Source of the DNA: Caulobacter sp. 32-67-35
GTDB taxonomy: Bacteria > Pseudomonadota > Alphaproteobacteria > Caulobacterales > Caulobacteraceae
DNA length: 64,000 nucleotides
Direction of reading: 5' to 3'
NCBI GenBank assembly: GCA_002280875.1
Contig: NCEV01000022.1
Location: 1-64,000, forward strand
Each line of letters opens with the position of its first letter. The stretch's first letter is position 1. Under the pieces are notes generated by a model that was not told the origin of the DNA, searched no databases, and was given only the letters and a program-made list of their open reading frames with translations. Both the position numbers and the translations under genes were made by a program. Below, in pieces: positions 26,234 to 36,651 of the stretch.

Positions 26234-26839
26234 ATGACCCCCGACCTGCTGCTCGCCTTTGTGCTGTTCGCCTTCGCCACCGCCGGCACGCCCGGTCCCA
26301 ACAACATGATGCTGCTGGCGTCGGGCGCGAACTTCGGGTTCCGCCGCACCATCCTGCACATCCTGGGGATCAGCGTCGGCCTGGGCGTGATGGTGGTGGC
26401 GATGGGCTGGGGCCTGTCGGGCGTGTTTGAGGCCTTCCCGATCCTGCACGAGATCCTCAAATGGGTCGGCGCCACCTACATGCTGTGGCTGGCCTGGAAG
26501 ATCGCCACCGCAACCGGGATCAACGACAAAGGCGCCGGCGGCCAGCCCATGACCTTCCTGGAGGCCGCCGGCTTCCAGTGGCTTAACCCCAAGGCCTGGG
26601 CCATGGCGCTGGGCGCGGTGACTACCTATGCGCCCGAGGGCGGCGGGCCCACGGCCGTGTTGCTGCTGGCGGGAACCTTCATGCTGGTCGGCGCGCCCTG
26701 CAGCGCCGCCTGGGCGGGCTTCGGCCAGGGCCTGCGGCAGTTCCTGGACAGGCCAGCGATCCTGCGGACCTTCAATGTCAGCATGGCCGTGCTGCTGGTG
26801 GCCTCGCTGTATCCGCTGATGACGCAGCTGAATAGGTGA
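26234..26839 (+). CDS. LysE/RhtB family amino-acid exporter
   Basis: A 201-residue inner-membrane protein with about six TM helices. The family opening ATAGTPGPNNMMLLASGANFG and the later GFQWLNPKAWAMAL are diagnostic of LysE-type translocators. Substrates are probably amino acids or derivatives. It is divergent from the MocR regulator and likely controlled by it. Confidence 0.9.
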   Translation: MTPDLLLAFVLFAFATAGTPGPNNMMLLASGANFGFRRTILHILGISVGLGVMVVAMGWGLSGVFEAFPILHEILKWVGATYMLWLAWKIATATGINDKGAGGQPMTFLEAAGFQWLNPKAWAMALGAVTTYAPEGGGPTAVLLLAGTFMLVGAPCSAAWAGFGQGLRQFLDRPAILRTFNVSMAVLLVASLYPLMTQLNR

Positions 26840-26870
26840 CAGAACCGGGGAGGGGCGCCACGCTGATCGC

Positions 26871-27347
26871 ATGCGCATCCTCCTCGCCGTCACCGCCGCC
26901 ATCGCCCTGCTTGCCTCGCCCGTCCTGGCCCAGGACCTCAAGGTCACGGTCGCGGGCCGCGACACGGTGATGCTGACGCCCGCTGAGGTGAAGGCCCTGC
27001 CGCGCGCCAAGGCGACGATCACGGTCAAGGGCCAGCCGGTGGTCTATGAAGGCGCGGTGCTGCACGGCGCCCTGCTGAAGGCCGGCGTCGTCTCGGGCGA
27101 GCGGCTGATGGGGCGGTACCTGAACCAGATCGTCGTGCTGCGGGCCGCCGATGGCTTTTCCAGCATCCTGTCGATCGCCGAGACCGACCCGGTCTATCGC
27201 GCCAATCCGGTGATCCTGGCCGATACCGTCAATGGCAAACCGCTGGACGCGCGTGAAGGCCCCTATCGCGTGGTGGTCGACGGCGATCTGCGCAATTCGC
27301 GCTCGCCCCGGGGCGTGGTGTCGATCGAGGTCAAGGCTGGCTTCTAG
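26871..27347 (+). CDS. Periplasmic protein of the oxidoreductase molybdopterin-binding fold
   Basis: A 158-residue exported protein: signal peptide MRILLAVTAAIALLASPVLA, then a domain resembling stand-alone pieces of the Oxidored_molyb fold (YEGAVLHGALLKAGV, GFSSILSIAETDP, GPYRVVVDGD). No cofactor-binding Cys is seen, so it is probably a non-catalytic relative. It overlaps the oxyR 3' end by 4 bases, convergent. Confidence 0.75.
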   Translation: MRILLAVTAAIALLASPVLAQDLKVTVAGRDTVMLTPAEVKALPRAKATITVKGQPVVYEGAVLHGALLKAGVVSGERLMGRYLNQIVVLRAADGFSSILSIAETDPVYRANPVILADTVNGKPLDAREGPYRVVVDGDLRNSRSPRGVVSIEVKAGF

Positions 27348-28249
27348 ACCATGCCCGCGGCGGCGCCCTGGGCGAAGCCGCGCAGGCGTCGGGCGATGAT
27401 CTCGCCCACAGCTTCCACGGCCGGGCGGCCGGGGAAATTGGCGCGCCAGACAATCCGCACTGTTCGCCCCGTTTGCTCGGCCAGAGGGCGTAGAACAATC
27501 CCGGCATCCTGGGCTGCCCCGGCCGCCAGACCTGGGACCAGCGTTGTGCCATAGCCCGCCGCCACCATGTTCAGCAGCGTCGGAAGGCTGGCGGCGCGCA
27601 GCGGTCCGCTCAGCGCGCCGCTTTGCCCGCAGGCCGCCAGGGTCTGGTCACGTAGGCAGTGGCCGTCGGCCAGCACCAGGATGTCCCGCGCAAGATCGCT
27701 CTCGGTGACGACCGCCTGTCCGGCCAGCGGATGGTCTGGCGGCAGGGCCGCCAGGAACGGCTCGTCGAACAGGGGCTGGCTGATCAGGTCTGGTCCGTCA
27801 ACCTCGGTCGCCAGCAGGGCCGCGTCCAGTTCGTGGGCGCGCAGCCTTTCCAGCAGGGCGCTGGTCTGGTCCTCCCAGGGCTCGACCTCAAGGTGGGGCA
27901 GGGCCTCGCGCAGCGGCGCGAACACCAGGGGCAGCAGATAGGGCGCCAGGGTCGGGATGATCCCCACCCGGAAACGTCCGGCCAGCGGGTCACGGAGATT
28001 GCGCGCCGTGGCCAGGATCGCCTCGGCCGCCGTCACCGCATCGCGGGCGTGGCCGATCAGCTGCTGGCAGGCGACCGTCGGGGTTACCGCCTTGCTGGTG
28101 CGTTCGAACAGGGCGACGCCGACCAACTCCTCCAGCTTCCGGATCTGGACCGACAGCGTCGGCTGGCTGACGCCGCAGGCTCGAGCCGCCTGACCGAAAT
28201 GTTCATGCTCGACGACGGCCAGCAGGTAGCGAAGGTCTCGAAGATTCAT
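27344..28249 (-). CDS. oxyR: LysR-type peroxide sensor OxyR
   Basis: Hydrogen peroxide-responsive regulator. The LysR HTH is at residues 1-60 (LRYLLAVVEHEHFGQAARACGVSQPTLS). The redox pair is preserved: Cys198 in DGHCLRDQ and Cys207 nine residues later, with the same spacing as in E. coli OxyR (Cys199/Cys208). MVAAGYGTTLVPGLA matches the conserved end of the ligand domain. It is divergent from katG, and a good OxyR operator lies just upstream of its own start. Confidence 0.93.
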   Translation of the reverse strand: MNLRDLRYLLAVVEHEHFGQAARACGVSQPTLSVQIRKLEELVGVALFERTSKAVTPTVACQQLIGHARDAVTAAEAILATARNLRDPLAGRFRVGIIPTLAPYLLPLVFAPLREALPHLEVEPWEDQTSALLERLRAHELDAALLATEVDGPDLISQPLFDEPFLAALPPDHPLAGQAVVTESDLARDILVLADGHCLRDQTLAACGQSGALSGPLRAASLPTLLNMVAAGYGTTLVPGLAAGAAQDAGIVLRPLAEQTGRTVRIVWRANFPGRPAVEAVGEIIARRLRGFAQGAAAGMV

Positions 28250-28270
28250 CGGTGCGCCTGATCATTCCTC

Positions 28271-28307
28271 ATAGGCTATGCCTATCGCATCCATTGGACT
28301 TTAGCGC
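28271..28307. promoter_or_regulatory. OxyR operator
   Basis: ATAG-N7-CTAT-N7-ATTG-N7-GCGC follows the tetrameric OxyR pattern (ATAG/CTAT at 7-base spacing): two quarter-sites are perfect, one is 3/4 and the last is weak. It is 22 bases upstream of oxyR and about 290 bases from katG, so autoregulation is the clear prediction and katG activation from it is possible. The remaining gap 28308-28594 shows GC-rich hairpins but no gene I can support. Confidence 0.72.
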
Positions 28308-28420
28308 TTCTCTTTATCGCATGAATGGCCAAAACTAGCTTGGCAAGACGGTCCGCCAGAGAGCGTCACAACAAAGGGTTACCTGGGAGCAGCGCAGGAA
28401 CACGACATCAATCTGGATGA

Positions 28421-30809
<2,389 letters not shown>

Positions 30810-30824
30810 CGCTGAGGAACCCTA

Positions 30825-30854
30825 CTGGACGCGGCTGATGCCGGCCGCGTCCAG
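30825..30854 (+). terminator. Intergenic hairpin after katG
   Basis: CTGGACGCGGC and its exact complement surround an 8-base loop, 17 bases past the katG stop. No T-run follows, so it may be a 3'-end stabilising hairpin or weak terminator rather than a strong intrinsic one. Confidence 0.55.
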
Positions 30855-30925
30855 ACTTCAAGGTGGGGGCCAGATCACGGCGACGCATGACCGTGATCAC
30901 CCCGCCGCCTTGGGAGGAGGACTGC

Positions 30926-31360
30926 ATGCCCCACGCCGTGGAAGCCGCCTTCCGCGAGGAGTTGCGTCGCGCCGGCTTGCCCAGTCAGGGCGCTTTGCCA
31001 CGCCTGCTGGCGCTGTTGCGCGCTGCCCCGGAAACCCATCTGACCCTGGCTGAAGTGGCGGACATCGCCGCGGAAACAGGCCTGGCGGTGACCCTCACCG
31101 ACTTGTCCCGCCAGATGGAGTCCCTGGCCGACCATGGTCTGATCGGCCGCCTGCCCACCATCACCACCGACCTGGTGTTCGACACCGTCGCCGAACCGCA
31201 CTCGCATCTCGTCTATGAGGAGGCGGGGCAGGTCATCGATCTGCACGTCTCGGCGGATACTCTACTGGCCATGGTCCGGAAGGCCCTGACCGAATGTCCC
31301 GATGGCGTTGAGATCCTGGTCCGCTACCGGCGCGAGCCTGGGCCGCAAGGGGGTGTTTGA
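30926..31360 (+). CDS. Fur-family transcriptional regulator
   Basis: A 144-residue metal- or peroxide-sensing repressor. The N-terminal winged helix (LPRLLALLRAAPETHLTLAEV...TLTDLSRQMESLADHGLI) leads into the metal-binding stretch EPHSHLVYEEAGQVIDL, the counterpart of the Fur HHHHL..CG.V.DF motif. The zinc Cys pairs of classic Fur are absent. The start at 30926 has GGAGGAGG before it; the frame upstream is not convincing. Downstream of katG, so a role in peroxide or iron control is plausible. Confidence 0.82.
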   Translation: MPHAVEAAFREELRRAGLPSQGALPRLLALLRAAPETHLTLAEVADIAAETGLAVTLTDLSRQMESLADHGLIGRLPTITTDLVFDTVAEPHSHLVYEEAGQVIDLHVSADTLLAMVRKALTECPDGVEILVRYRREPGPQGGV

Positions 31361-31419
31361 GCCATCTCGACACGTCGCAGAAAATAGCCAAACTTGCTTG
31401 CCTGCAACTGGGGGTAAGC

Positions 31420-32274
31420 ATGCACGCCATCACCATGGATCGCCGAGGTTTGCTGGCGGGCCTCGCTGCGGTCGCCCTCGCGCCGGTCGCCGCCCACGCC
31501 CAGGCCGTAAGCATCAAGGTTGGGGATCGCGACCTGGGACTGACCGTCGCTCGCCCCGCCACGGTCAAGGGCGTCGTACTCTTCTCCCACGCCGCCGGGG
31601 CCGCCCCATCGGCCTATGCCGCTCTTTTTGATCTGTGGTCCAGGGCCGGTTTCATGGTGGTGGCGCCGCTGCACGTTGACTCGCGCCAGCACCCCCGGGT
31701 CGCCGACTACACCTTGCAGACCGCCTTCCCGGTTCGGATCGCCGATCTGGCCGCGGCCGGCGCCTTTATCGAGAAGGTCGCGCCGGATGCTCCCGTGGCG
31801 GCGGCTGGTCATTCCTATGGGTCGCTGAACGCCATGATCCGGGGCGGGGCGCTACAGGCAATGATCCAGGGACGCGACCCGGCAACCAGGGCAGTGCTGG
31901 CCTTTTCCAGTCCCGGCATCATTCCCGGCCTCATCGGACCAGGCGCCTTTGCTGACCTGACCGCGCCGCTGATGATGGTTACGGGGGATCGGGATGTGAT
32001 GCCCGGCTTCATCCCCGAGGCCAGCGCTCACCTCGTACCCTTCGAAACCAGCCCTGCCGGGGACAAGTATCTGTGGGTTGGGAAGGGCGTGGACCACTTC
32101 TTCGGCAATGCGATCATTGGCGCCGGCAAGGACCCTGCCCAGAGCGCGGCCTTCGACCAGGCCGCCGCTCTAAGCATTGTCTATCTGAGGGCCACGTTGC
32201 TGGACGACGCTGAAGCCAGGGCTGCGCTTGCGACCCAGGCCTCGACATCGCTGGCGACGTTCCGGGCGCGCTAG
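31420..32274 (+). CDS. Secreted alpha/beta hydrolase (dienelactone hydrolase-like)
   Basis: A 284-residue exported hydrolase. The N-terminus (MDRRGLLAGLAAVALAPVAAHA) has a Tat-like DRRGLL signal. The nucleophile elbow is GHSYG (AAGHSYGSLN), and other fold markers are VLFSHAAGAAPSAY, MVTGDRDVMPG (acid loop) and GVDHFFGN (His). Substrate is unknown. ATG 31420 has GGGGGT upstream; ATG 31435 and an upstream TTG overlapping the Fur stop are alternatives. Confidence 0.75.
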   Translation: MHAITMDRRGLLAGLAAVALAPVAAHAQAVSIKVGDRDLGLTVARPATVKGVVLFSHAAGAAPSAYAALFDLWSRAGFMVVAPLHVDSRQHPRVADYTLQTAFPVRIADLAAAGAFIEKVAPDAPVAAAGHSYGSLNAMIRGGALQAMIQGRDPATRAVLAFSSPGIIPGLIGPGAFADLTAPLMMVTGDRDVMPGFIPEASAHLVPFETSPAGDKYLWVGKGVDHFFGNAIIGAGKDPAQSAAFDQAAALSIVYLRATLLDDAEARAALATQASTSLATFRAR

Positions 32275-32341
32275 TCGTCACCGCCCCGTACCCAACCGGG
32301 CGACTGCTGGGCGGGAAGGACCAAAGGTCACACAGCCTCCT

Positions 32342-32410
32342 GGGGTGACGTCGCGCTCCGCGAGCGGTACAGAGACCGCCCGCCACCCTCAAACCATGTG
32401 ACGTCACCCC
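32342..32410 (+). promoter_or_regulatory. Long-arm inverted repeat abutting the prfA start
   Basis: GGGGTGACGTC (32342-32352) and its exact complement GACGTCACCCC (32400-32410) enclose 47 bases; the right arm ends immediately before the TTG start codon of prfA. In mRNA this would fold the ribosome-binding region into a stem. The right arm also contains GTGACGTCAC, itself a palindrome that could be a protein site. Confidence 0.6.
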
Positions 32411-33481
32411 TTGCGACTGCCCCAGGCCCGACTCGACCAGGTTCTCGACCGTTTCCGCGAAGTGGAGGCCCGCATGGGCGCCGCAACCGACGGGACCGAG
32501 ATCGTCAAGCTCTCCAAGGAGCACGCCGAGCTGCGGCCTGTGGCCGAGGCCGTCGAGACCCTGGCCAAGCTGGCGGCCGAGCGCGCGGGCCTGGAAGAGC
32601 TGGCCGCCGACCCGGATATGGCCGAGATGGTCCGTGACGAGATGGCCGCGCTGGACGAGAAGCTTCCGGTCTTGGAACGCGATCTGGCCCTTATGCTGGC
32701 CCCCAAGGACAAGGACGAGAACGCCTCGGCCATCCTTGAAGTGCGCGCCGGCACCGGCGGCGACGAGGCGGCTCTCTTCGCCGGCGATCTCTTCCGCATG
32801 TACCAGCGCTACGCCCAGAGCCAGGGCTGGCGGGTCGAGGTCGACAGCATCTCCGAGGGCGAGATGGGCGGCTTCAAGGAAATCATCGCCTCGATCACGG
32901 GCGACGGCGTGTTTGGCCGGCTGAAGTTCGAGAGCGGCGTGCACCGCGTGCAGCGCGTGCCCGAGACCGAAGCTCAAGGCCGTATCCACACCTCGGCCGC
33001 CACCGTCGCGGTGCTGCCCGAGGTGGAAGACGTCGAGATCGAGATCAACGAGGCCGACATCCGCATCGACACCTACCGCTCGTCGGGCGCTGGCGGCCAG
33101 CACGTCAACAAGACTGACTCCGCCGTGCGGATCACCCACCTGCCCACGGGCGTGGTGGTGACCTCCTCGGAAAAGAGCCAGCACCAGAACCGCGCCCGGG
33201 CCATGAAAAACCTGAAGGCGCGCCTCTACGACATGCAGCGCGAGGCGCTCGACACCGCCCGCTCCGACGCCCGCAAGAGCCAGGTTGGCAGCGGCGACCG
33301 CTCCGAGCGCATCCGCACCTACAACTTCCCGCAGGGCCGGGTCACCGATCACCGCATCAACCTGACGCTCTACAATCTGGGCAAGGTGATGGAGGGCGAG
33401 GCCCTGGACGACGTGATCAAGCCGCTGATCGCCGAAGACCAGGCTGCGCGTCTAGCCACCCTCGAAGACGGCTATAACTGA
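32411..33481 (+). CDS. prfA: Peptide chain release factor 1
   Basis: Terminates translation at UAA and UAG. The 356-residue protein shows [41 protein letters not shown] and the catalytic GGQ at 228-230 ([12 protein letters not shown]), whose Gln is methylated by PrmC. The start is TTG 32411 (no other start gives the full N-terminus), consistent with tight translational control. It overlaps the next gene by one base (TGATGG), suggesting coupling. Confidence 0.96.
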   Translation: MRLPQARLDQVLDRFREVEARMGAATDGTEIVKLSKEHAELRPVAEAVETLAKLAAERAGLEELAADPDMAEMVRDEMAALDEKLPVLERDLALMLAPKDKDENASAILEVRAGTGGDEAALFAGDLFRMYQRYAQSQGWRVEVDSISEGEMGGFKEIIASITGDGVFGRLKFESGVHRVQRVPETEAQGRIHTSAATVAVLPEVEDVEIEINEADIRIDTYRSSGAGGQHVNKTDSAVRITHLPTGVVVTSSEKSQHQNRARAMKNLKARLYDMQREALDTARSDARKSQVGSGDRSERIRTYNFPQGRVTDHRINLTLYNLGKVMEGEALDDVIKPLIAEDQAARLATLEDGYN

Positions 33482-34242
33482 TGGCCTTCACCCGGACCTA
33501 TGACGAGGAAGAGCCTCAGCGGGTCAACAAGTGGCTGGCCCAGGCCGGCGTCTGCTCGCGTCGCGAGGCCGAGGCCCTGATCGCCGACGGCCTGGTCTCC
33601 ATCGACGGCGAGACGGTCGAGGATGTGGGCCGCAAGATCCTGCAGGGCCAGACCCTGGTCCTGGCCGACCGCGCGACCGACAAGCTGGGCGCAAGCCTGA
33701 CCGTGCTGATTCACAAGCCGGTCGGTTTCGTCTCGGCCCAGCCCGAGGCCGGCGAGGTGCCCGCCGCGCGCCTGCTGACCCGCGCCAATCTGTGGCTCGG
33801 CGAGGGGCCGATCCCCGGCAGCGGCGACCTGCTGCCCCCGATCGGCCGTCTGGACAAGGACTCGCGCGGCCTGCTGCTGCTGTCGGAAGACGGGGTCGTG
33901 GCCAAGGCCGTGATCGGTCCGCAGTCCGATCTTGAAAAGGAATACCGTGTCGCGGTGATGGGCGAGATCACCGAAGAGAAGCTGGAGTTGCTGCGCTTTG
34001 GTCTCGAGCTGGACGGCCGCGAACTGCGCCCGGCCAAGGTGGAGATGATCTCGGACCAGCGGTTCAGTATCGTCCTGCAGGAAGGCCGAAACCGCCAGAT
34101 CCGCCGGATGTGCGAACTGGTTGAGCTCAAGGTCGTTGATCTGTTCCGCGTCCGGGTCGGGACCCTCACCCTGGACGACATGCCTGAGGGCTACTGGCGC
34201 CACATCACACCGCAAGAGCGCGCGGCGCTGATCGCGGGTTAG
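33481..34242 (+). CDS. RsuA/RluB/RluF-family pseudouridine synthase
   Basis: Converts a specific uridine in ribosomal RNA to pseudouridine. The 253-residue protein has an N-terminal S4 RNA-binding domain (QRVNKWLAQAGVCSRREAEALI) and the catalytic Asp in IGRLDKDSRGLLLLSEDG. QEGRNRQIRRMCE closes the family pattern. The GRLDKDSRG form resembles RluF, but the target nucleotide cannot be assigned from sequence alone. Translation is coupled to prfA. Confidence 0.9.
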   Translation: MAFTRTYDEEEPQRVNKWLAQAGVCSRREAEALIADGLVSIDGETVEDVGRKILQGQTLVLADRATDKLGASLTVLIHKPVGFVSAQPEAGEVPAARLLTRANLWLGEGPIPGSGDLLPPIGRLDKDSRGLLLLSEDGVVAKAVIGPQSDLEKEYRVAVMGEITEEKLELLRFGLELDGRELRPAKVEMISDQRFSIVLQEGRNRQIRRMCELVELKVVDLFRVRVGTLTLDDMPEGYWRHITPQERAALIAG

Positions 34243-34303
34243 GCGCAGTCATTCTTGCGATAGCCGGGGATATTGGCGCCGCCTGCAAAGTCTTTCAGCG
34301 AGC

Positions 34304-34501
34304 ATGGCGCGTTCAAAGCTAGAGTATTGCCTGACGCGCGTCGTAACACATGGCCTGGGCCAGGCCATTGGCCGCGTCGCGAGCCTGCAGGCCCACTATC
34401 CCGGCATCACCGACCACGTGCACCTGGAAGTCATGGAGCTCGGCGGCGACCGCGTGAACGCCGCGGCGCTGATCACCTCGAAGCTGGTGGTGAGAGCCTA
34501 G
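34304..34501 (+). CDS. Small hypothetical protein
   Basis: A 65-residue frame starting MARSKLEYCLTRVVTHGLGQAIGR and ending LITSKLVVRA. It has mixed helix/strand character, no TM segment and no recognised family. It lies 61 bases after the pseudouridine synthase. Its 3' end meets a damaged minus-strand gene. Coding status is moderate: composition is gene-like but no homology is recognised. Confidence 0.45.
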   Translation: MARSKLEYCLTRVVTHGLGQAIGRVASLQAHYPGITDHVHLEVMELGGDRVNAAALITSKLVVRA

Positions 34502-34740
34502 GCCGGGACCGCTCTCCGCCGCGCCAGGATCATCGCCCCGACGACGAAGGCGCCAAAGAGGCTGCCCTCAAGAGCGCCCGTGACGGTCTGGCTGACCGGA
34601 CCGAAACCGCTCTCCCCGAGCAGGGCGCCAATCTGGTCGAGGCGCAGGCGCTAGCCCTGGAACTGGCGGATCAGCAGATCAAGGCTCCCGCCCATCATCC
34701 TTCCGCCCAGCAGGGGGATCAGCGCGCCGGCTCCGGCCCG
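34498..34740 (-). pseudogene. Small membrane protein remnant with in-frame stop
   Basis: One minus-strand frame reads AGALIPLLGGRMMGGSLDLL...RQFQG, then TAG (34651-34653 on this strand), then RLRLDQIGALLGESGFGPVS, a hydrophobic segment LFGAFVVGAMILARRR, and a stop at 34498. Both sides look protein-like and stay in one frame, so a premature amber codon in a small membrane protein gene is the simplest reading. No clear ATG start is visible at the left. It could instead be two unrelated short frames. Confidence 0.4.
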
Positions 34741-34769
34741 CGGCGGCCATGGCAATCGTCATGGCAGTG

Positions 34770-35294
34770 TCAGAGCGTCTTCTTCAGCACCAGGAACTTC
34801 AGACCTTCGAGCTTGGGCTCGCCAAAGCGCGCGTCGCCGTAGGGGAAGGGTTCAGACTCGCCAGTGGGCTGGTAGCCCCGGCGGCCGTACCAGGCGATCA
34901 GGGTGTCGCGTCCCTCGATGACGGTCATTTTGCTGGTCTTGCCGCCATGAGCGCGGGCATGGCTTTCGGCCGCGTCCAACAGCTTGCGACCAAGCCCGCT
35001 GTCCTGGCGTTCCGGATCGACGGTGACCATGCCGATCATCCACACGTCACCCCGCAGGGGCTCCAGCCAGACGCAGGCCAAGGGCGGGGCTGTCGTGGTT
35101 TCGCGCAGGATCAGGATGGTCGAGCCCGGCTTGGCCGCCAGATCGGCGCGCAGGGTTTCCACGTCGGTGCGCTGGCCGTCCAGCATATGGGTCTCGCTGG
35201 TCCAGCCCTTTTGGGCGCTCGGGCCCCGATAGGCCGCGTTGACGAGGGCGGCGATGGCGGGGAGGTCGTGGGCCTGGGCGGTGGCGAGCAGCAT
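34770..35294 (-). CDS. GNAT family N-acetyltransferase
   Basis: A 174-residue acetyl-CoA dependent acetyltransferase. The core strand and P-loop IGMVTVDPERQDSGLGRKLLDAAESHA (Q/R-x-x-G-x-G/A) and the C-terminal LIAWYGRRGYQPTGE are typical. The N-terminus (LVNAAYRGPSAQKGWTSETHML) matches a widespread bacterial subgroup. The acceptor is unknown. It ends the minus-strand run that includes the BrkB gene. Confidence 0.88.
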   Translation of the reverse strand: MLLATAQAHDLPAIAALVNAAYRGPSAQKGWTSETHMLDGQRTDVETLRADLAAKPGSTILILRETTTAPPLACVWLEPLRGDVWMIGMVTVDPERQDSGLGRKLLDAAESHARAHGGKTSKMTVIEGRDTLIAWYGRRGYQPTGESEPFPYGDARFGEPKLEGLKFLVLKKTL

Positions 35295-35321
35295 GCGGAG
35301 CTCCGGAAGCGGGCCGGCAAG

Positions 35322-36551
35322 CTAGCCTTCCGGCGGCGCTTGTCCAGACTTGCGCACCTTGCCCCAGGCCCGGCCGGCGGCCTGGCGCACGACGCCAGTT
35401 TCGCGCTTGATCATCTCCCAGGGATGAAACGCCAGACCGACCGTATCGGCCATGGCCGCGCCGCGTTCGCCCATGGGCCGCTCCGGGCCGGTGGTGGAGT
35501 CGAAGGCGGTCTGGTGCTCGACCTCGGCGTTCAGTTCTGCTCCCACCAGCACGGCCATGATCGAGAACCACACCCAGATCATGAAGGCGATCACCGCGCC
35601 CAGCGGCCCGTAGGTGGCGTCGAAATGGGCCACGCGGCTGACATAGACCGAGAAGGCCAGAGAGCCGACCAGCCAGCCGGCGGACGCCAGCAGGGAGCCC
35701 AGCACCACCCAGCGCCAGCGAGCCCGGGCCCGGCAGGGGGCGAAGCGATAGAGGATCGCGAATGCGCCGGCGGTGATCAGCCAGACCAGCATCCAGCGGA
35801 TCGGCGCCCAGATCTCGATCAGGGCTGACAGGCGCGCGCGCTCCAGAAGAACGGGTGTGGCGATCAGGATCACCGCGGCGGCCGTCGCGTAGAGCACGGC
35901 GCAGAACGTGAAGACATAGGTCAGGGCGGTGCGGGTGACGATGTTGCGTCGTTCGTCCTCGTCATAGGCGATGTTCAGCCCGTCGAAGAGCGCCTGCATG
36001 CTGGCGTTGGCGCTCCAGACCGACAGCAGCAGGCTGACGGCGAAGGCCGCGCCCAGCTTGGCCTGCTCCTGGCTGGCCAGCCGCAGCATCTGTTCGCCGA
36101 CGATCTGGATGACGCTAGCGGGAAAGACGCCGGACATCTCGCTGAGCTGCTTCTGGACGGCCGCCACATCGGCGAACAGGCCATACAGCGACACGAACGC
36201 GCCGATGGCGGGGAAGAGGGCCAGCAAGGTGTAGAAGGTCACGCCCCCTGCCACGGCGGGCAGACGATCGACGGTGATCTCGCGCCAGGTGCGCCACAGG
36301 ATGTCGCGCCAGCCCAGCAGAGGGATGTGGTGCGGATGCCTGGCGGCGCGGCCGCGCATGGGCTCGACCGTGTCGAAATCGTCGGGCGGCATCGTGCGGT
36401 CTTCCGACAGTCCGGGCGGCGGGGCATGGACGACGGGCTTTCGAAAGGCGAAAGGCGCTAAGGCCAGCAGCACGATCCAGGGCGCCAGGCCATAGGGGCG
36501 CGACGCCAGCCATGTGCGGACAGGTCGTTTCGGCTTGGCGTCGTCAGTCAT
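35322..36551 (-). CDS. YihY/BrkB family membrane protein
   Basis: A 409-residue inner-membrane protein. After a cytoplasmic N-terminal part with one early TM, the conserved YihY core begins WRTWREITVDRLPAVAGGVTFYTLLALFPAIGAFVSLYGL and includes about six helices, with YGPLGAVIAFMIWVWFSIMAVLVGAELNAE near the end. Function is unsettled (older ribonuclease BN naming is wrong for this family). Start 36551 is preferred; the longer frame to 36665 overlaps the divergent MOSC gene. Confidence 0.87.
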   Translation of the reverse strand: MTDDAKPKRPVRTWLASRPYGLAPWIVLLALAPFAFRKPVVHAPPPGLSEDRTMPPDDFDTVEPMRGRAARHPHHIPLLGWRDILWRTWREITVDRLPAVAGGVTFYTLLALFPAIGAFVSLYGLFADVAAVQKQLSEMSGVFPASVIQIVGEQMLRLASQEQAKLGAAFAVSLLLSVWSANASMQALFDGLNIAYDEDERRNIVTRTALTYVFTFCAVLYATAAAVILIATPVLLERARLSALIEIWAPIRWMLVWLITAGAFAILYRFAPCRARARWRWVVLGSLLASAGWLVGSLAFSVYVSRVAHFDATYGPLGAVIAFMIWVWFSIMAVLVGAELNAEVEHQTAFDSTTGPERPMGERGAAMADTVGLAFHPWEMIKRETGVVRQAAGRAWGKVRKSGQAPPEG

Positions 36552-36651
36552 GGAGTCTCCCGCCGGAGGAAAGCGTGAGCACACGGGACGTTCCCAGGTT
36601 CCTTCCGAGGCCGCCCTTGCTTTCGACCGAGTCGTCGCCAACCTTGGCCGC

